Shown: positions 62,994-64,000 of the stretch, one piece after another
Layout of the letters: each line of letters starts with the position of its first letter
Numbering within the stretch: position 1 is the first letter of the stretch
Assembly (NCBI RefSeq): GCF_029625215.1
Contig: NZ_CP121197.1
Coordinates: forward strand, 372,001-436,000
Length of the DNA: 64,000 nt
Source of the DNA: Aurantibacillus circumpalustris
GTDB lineage: Bacteria > Bacteroidota > Bacteroidia > B-17B0 > Aurantibacillaceae
Direction of reading: 5' to 3'
The notes under the pieces: model-generated
What the model was told of the DNA's origin: nothing
What the model saw: the letters and a program-made list of their open reading frames with translations, nothing else
Databases searched by the model: none
Position numbers and translations under genes: made by a program

Positions 62994-64000
62994 CTACTCC
63001 TGCACATAAACCCTCTTCACTCTTGCAGATACACTAGTAAGCACCTCATATGAAATAGAGTTGATTGCTTGCGCCATGACATTAATTTGTTCGGCATTTT
63101 CAAAAATAATAACCTCCTCACCTTCGTTACATCTAATAGCGGTAACATCCACCATGCACATGTCCATACAAATATTACCAACCGTTTTACAAAAAGTGTT
63201 TTGAATATACACGCCGTGTTTACCATTACCTAAGGCGCGACTAAAACCATCTGCATATCCAATTGGAATGGTAGCTATTTTAGTATCGCTGTTAATTTTT
63301 CCACTACGGTTATAACTCACGGTTTGCCCTTTTACAACATTTTTAATCTGACTGATACGTGTTTTTAGAGTGCCAACATTTTTTAGTTTGTTTTGTTCTT
63401 TTTCATTCACTCCTACTCCGTACATGCCAATTCCCAAACGCACCATGTTATAATGCGCTTCTTTAAAACGTGTAATGGCTCCTGAATTGCAAATGTGTTT
63501 TATAACAGTGTAGCCTAATCCTTTTTCTAATAAATTATAAGCACTTTCAAAAATTCGGATTTGCTCTTTTGTGAATGCATCCAAATCAGGATTGTCTGAA
63601 CCAGATAAGTGCGAAAAAACAGATTGCACTTTTAATTGTGGCGTTCTTTGAAGTTCCTTTAATAATTCATTGAAGTCTTGTTCTTCAAATCCTAAACGAT
63701 GCATGCCCGTGTCTATTTTAAGATGGACTGGATATGGCTCTGTAATGCCCATAGAATCCAACTTAGCAACGAAGGATCTGAGCACTTTAAAATGATAGAT
63801 CTCTGGTTCAAGCTGATAATTTATAATATCTTCAAAGGCGTCTTCTTCCGGACTCATGACCATAATTGGTAAAGAAATATGGGAAGCTCTTAACTCTACT
63901 CCTTCATCCGCATAAGCAACGGCCAAATAATCCACACCCATGTGCTGCAATGTTCGTGCGATTTCTGTACTGCCACTGCCGTAACCCATGGCTTTTACCA
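62994..64000 (-). CDS. alr: Alanine racemase (N-terminus cut by the window edge)
   Basis: At least 334 residues of a PLP-dependent alanine racemase, which makes D-alanine for peptidoglycan. The catalytic lysine lies at the very edge of the window in VKAMGYGSG (codon 63995-63993). The PLP-binding HLKIDTGMHRLGF, SHLSGSDN and RLGIGMYG blocks follow, then the second catalytic residue, Tyr, in TVSYNRSG and the GYADGFSRALGNG block. The C-terminus is complete. In many Bacteroidota this domain is fused behind a MurF-like ligase; the edge prevents a check. Confidence 0.95.
   Translation of the reverse strand, partial: VKAMGYGSGSTEIARTLQHMGVDYLAVAYADEGVELRASHISLPIMVMSPEEDAFEDIINYQLEPEIYHFKVLRSFVAKLDSMGITEPYPVHLKIDTGMHRLGFEEQDFNELLKELQRTPQLKVQSVFSHLSGSDNPDLDAFTKEQIRIFESAYNLLEKGLGYTVIKHICNSGAITRFKEAHYNMVRLGIGMYGVGVNEKEQNKLKNVGTLKTRISQIKNVVKGQTVSYNRSGKINSDTKIATIPIGYADGFSRALGNGKHGVYIQNTFCKTVGNICMDMCMVDVTAIRCNEGEEVIIFENAEQINVMAQAINSISYEVLTSVSARVKRVYVQE

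Overview
The window is AT-rich and densely coded, and it comes from a member of the Bacteroidota. Several signs agree. Five secreted proteins end in type IX secretion (T9SS) C-terminal sorting domains, and there is a T9SS plug protein (DUF5103). Other markers are a Porin_10-type porin, a DUF4783 gene in front of nadC, a fused DAHP synthase/chorismate mutase, the ileS-dksA-like-lspA-hemH order, TAnnTTTG promoter elements and almost no Shine-Dalgarno sequences. I cannot fix the genus from the sequence. I saw no rRNA, tRNA or CRISPR array.

Layout. 1-12.5 kb: rlmH (cut by the window edge), DUF4783-nadC, a secreted protein with a thioester-like signature, a PAP2 phosphatase, a BioF-like enzyme, a porin and a patatin. 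A minus-strand operon follows (MCE protein, membrane Fe-S protein, CCG-domain Fe-S protein, TPR lipoprotein); a 497-bp GxxExxY element bounded by inverted repeats sits inside it. 12.6-21.6 kb: three tandem, paralogous T9SS cargo proteins of about 970 residues. 21.6-30.4 kb: DAHP synthase/chorismate mutase, a small Cys-rich ORF, a dipeptidyl peptidase-sirtuin pair, an NTF2-like protein, an amidohydrolase lipoprotein, a YjjG-like phosphatase and many hairpin-type intergenic repeats. 30.4-38 kb: glutamate dehydrogenase with a clear terminator, plsY, the T9SS plug, ruvC, and a flippase-like/GT2/ABC-permease operon. 38-47 kb: a GT-C-like membrane protein, then hemH, lspA, a histone H1-like/DksA-like fusion, ileS and a universal stress protein. 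47-57 kb: RidA, a CstB-like persulfide dioxygenase, PAP2, PD40 and GNAT genes, a T9SS protein, an APC permease-SDR-outer membrane protein operon, and a Tat-type aminotransferase. 57-64 kb: a more accessory zone with an ELWxxDGT-repeat T9SS protein, a decayed copy of the aminotransferase 3' end, a cupin, DUF523, a class II Fic gene broken by one stop codon, a large metallo-beta-lactamase-fold protein and alr (cut by the window edge).

Most genes are housekeeping or envelope functions. The T9SS plug protein would act on the same export route as the five sorting-domain proteins. The unusual material is the family of CACTAAGG/CACAAAGG hairpin repeats, one copy of which carries the GxxExxY gene; the mosaic T9SS triplet; the Fic gene with a single nonsense codon and a possible operator; the thioester-like protein; and the 50-residue Cys/Lys-rich ORF.
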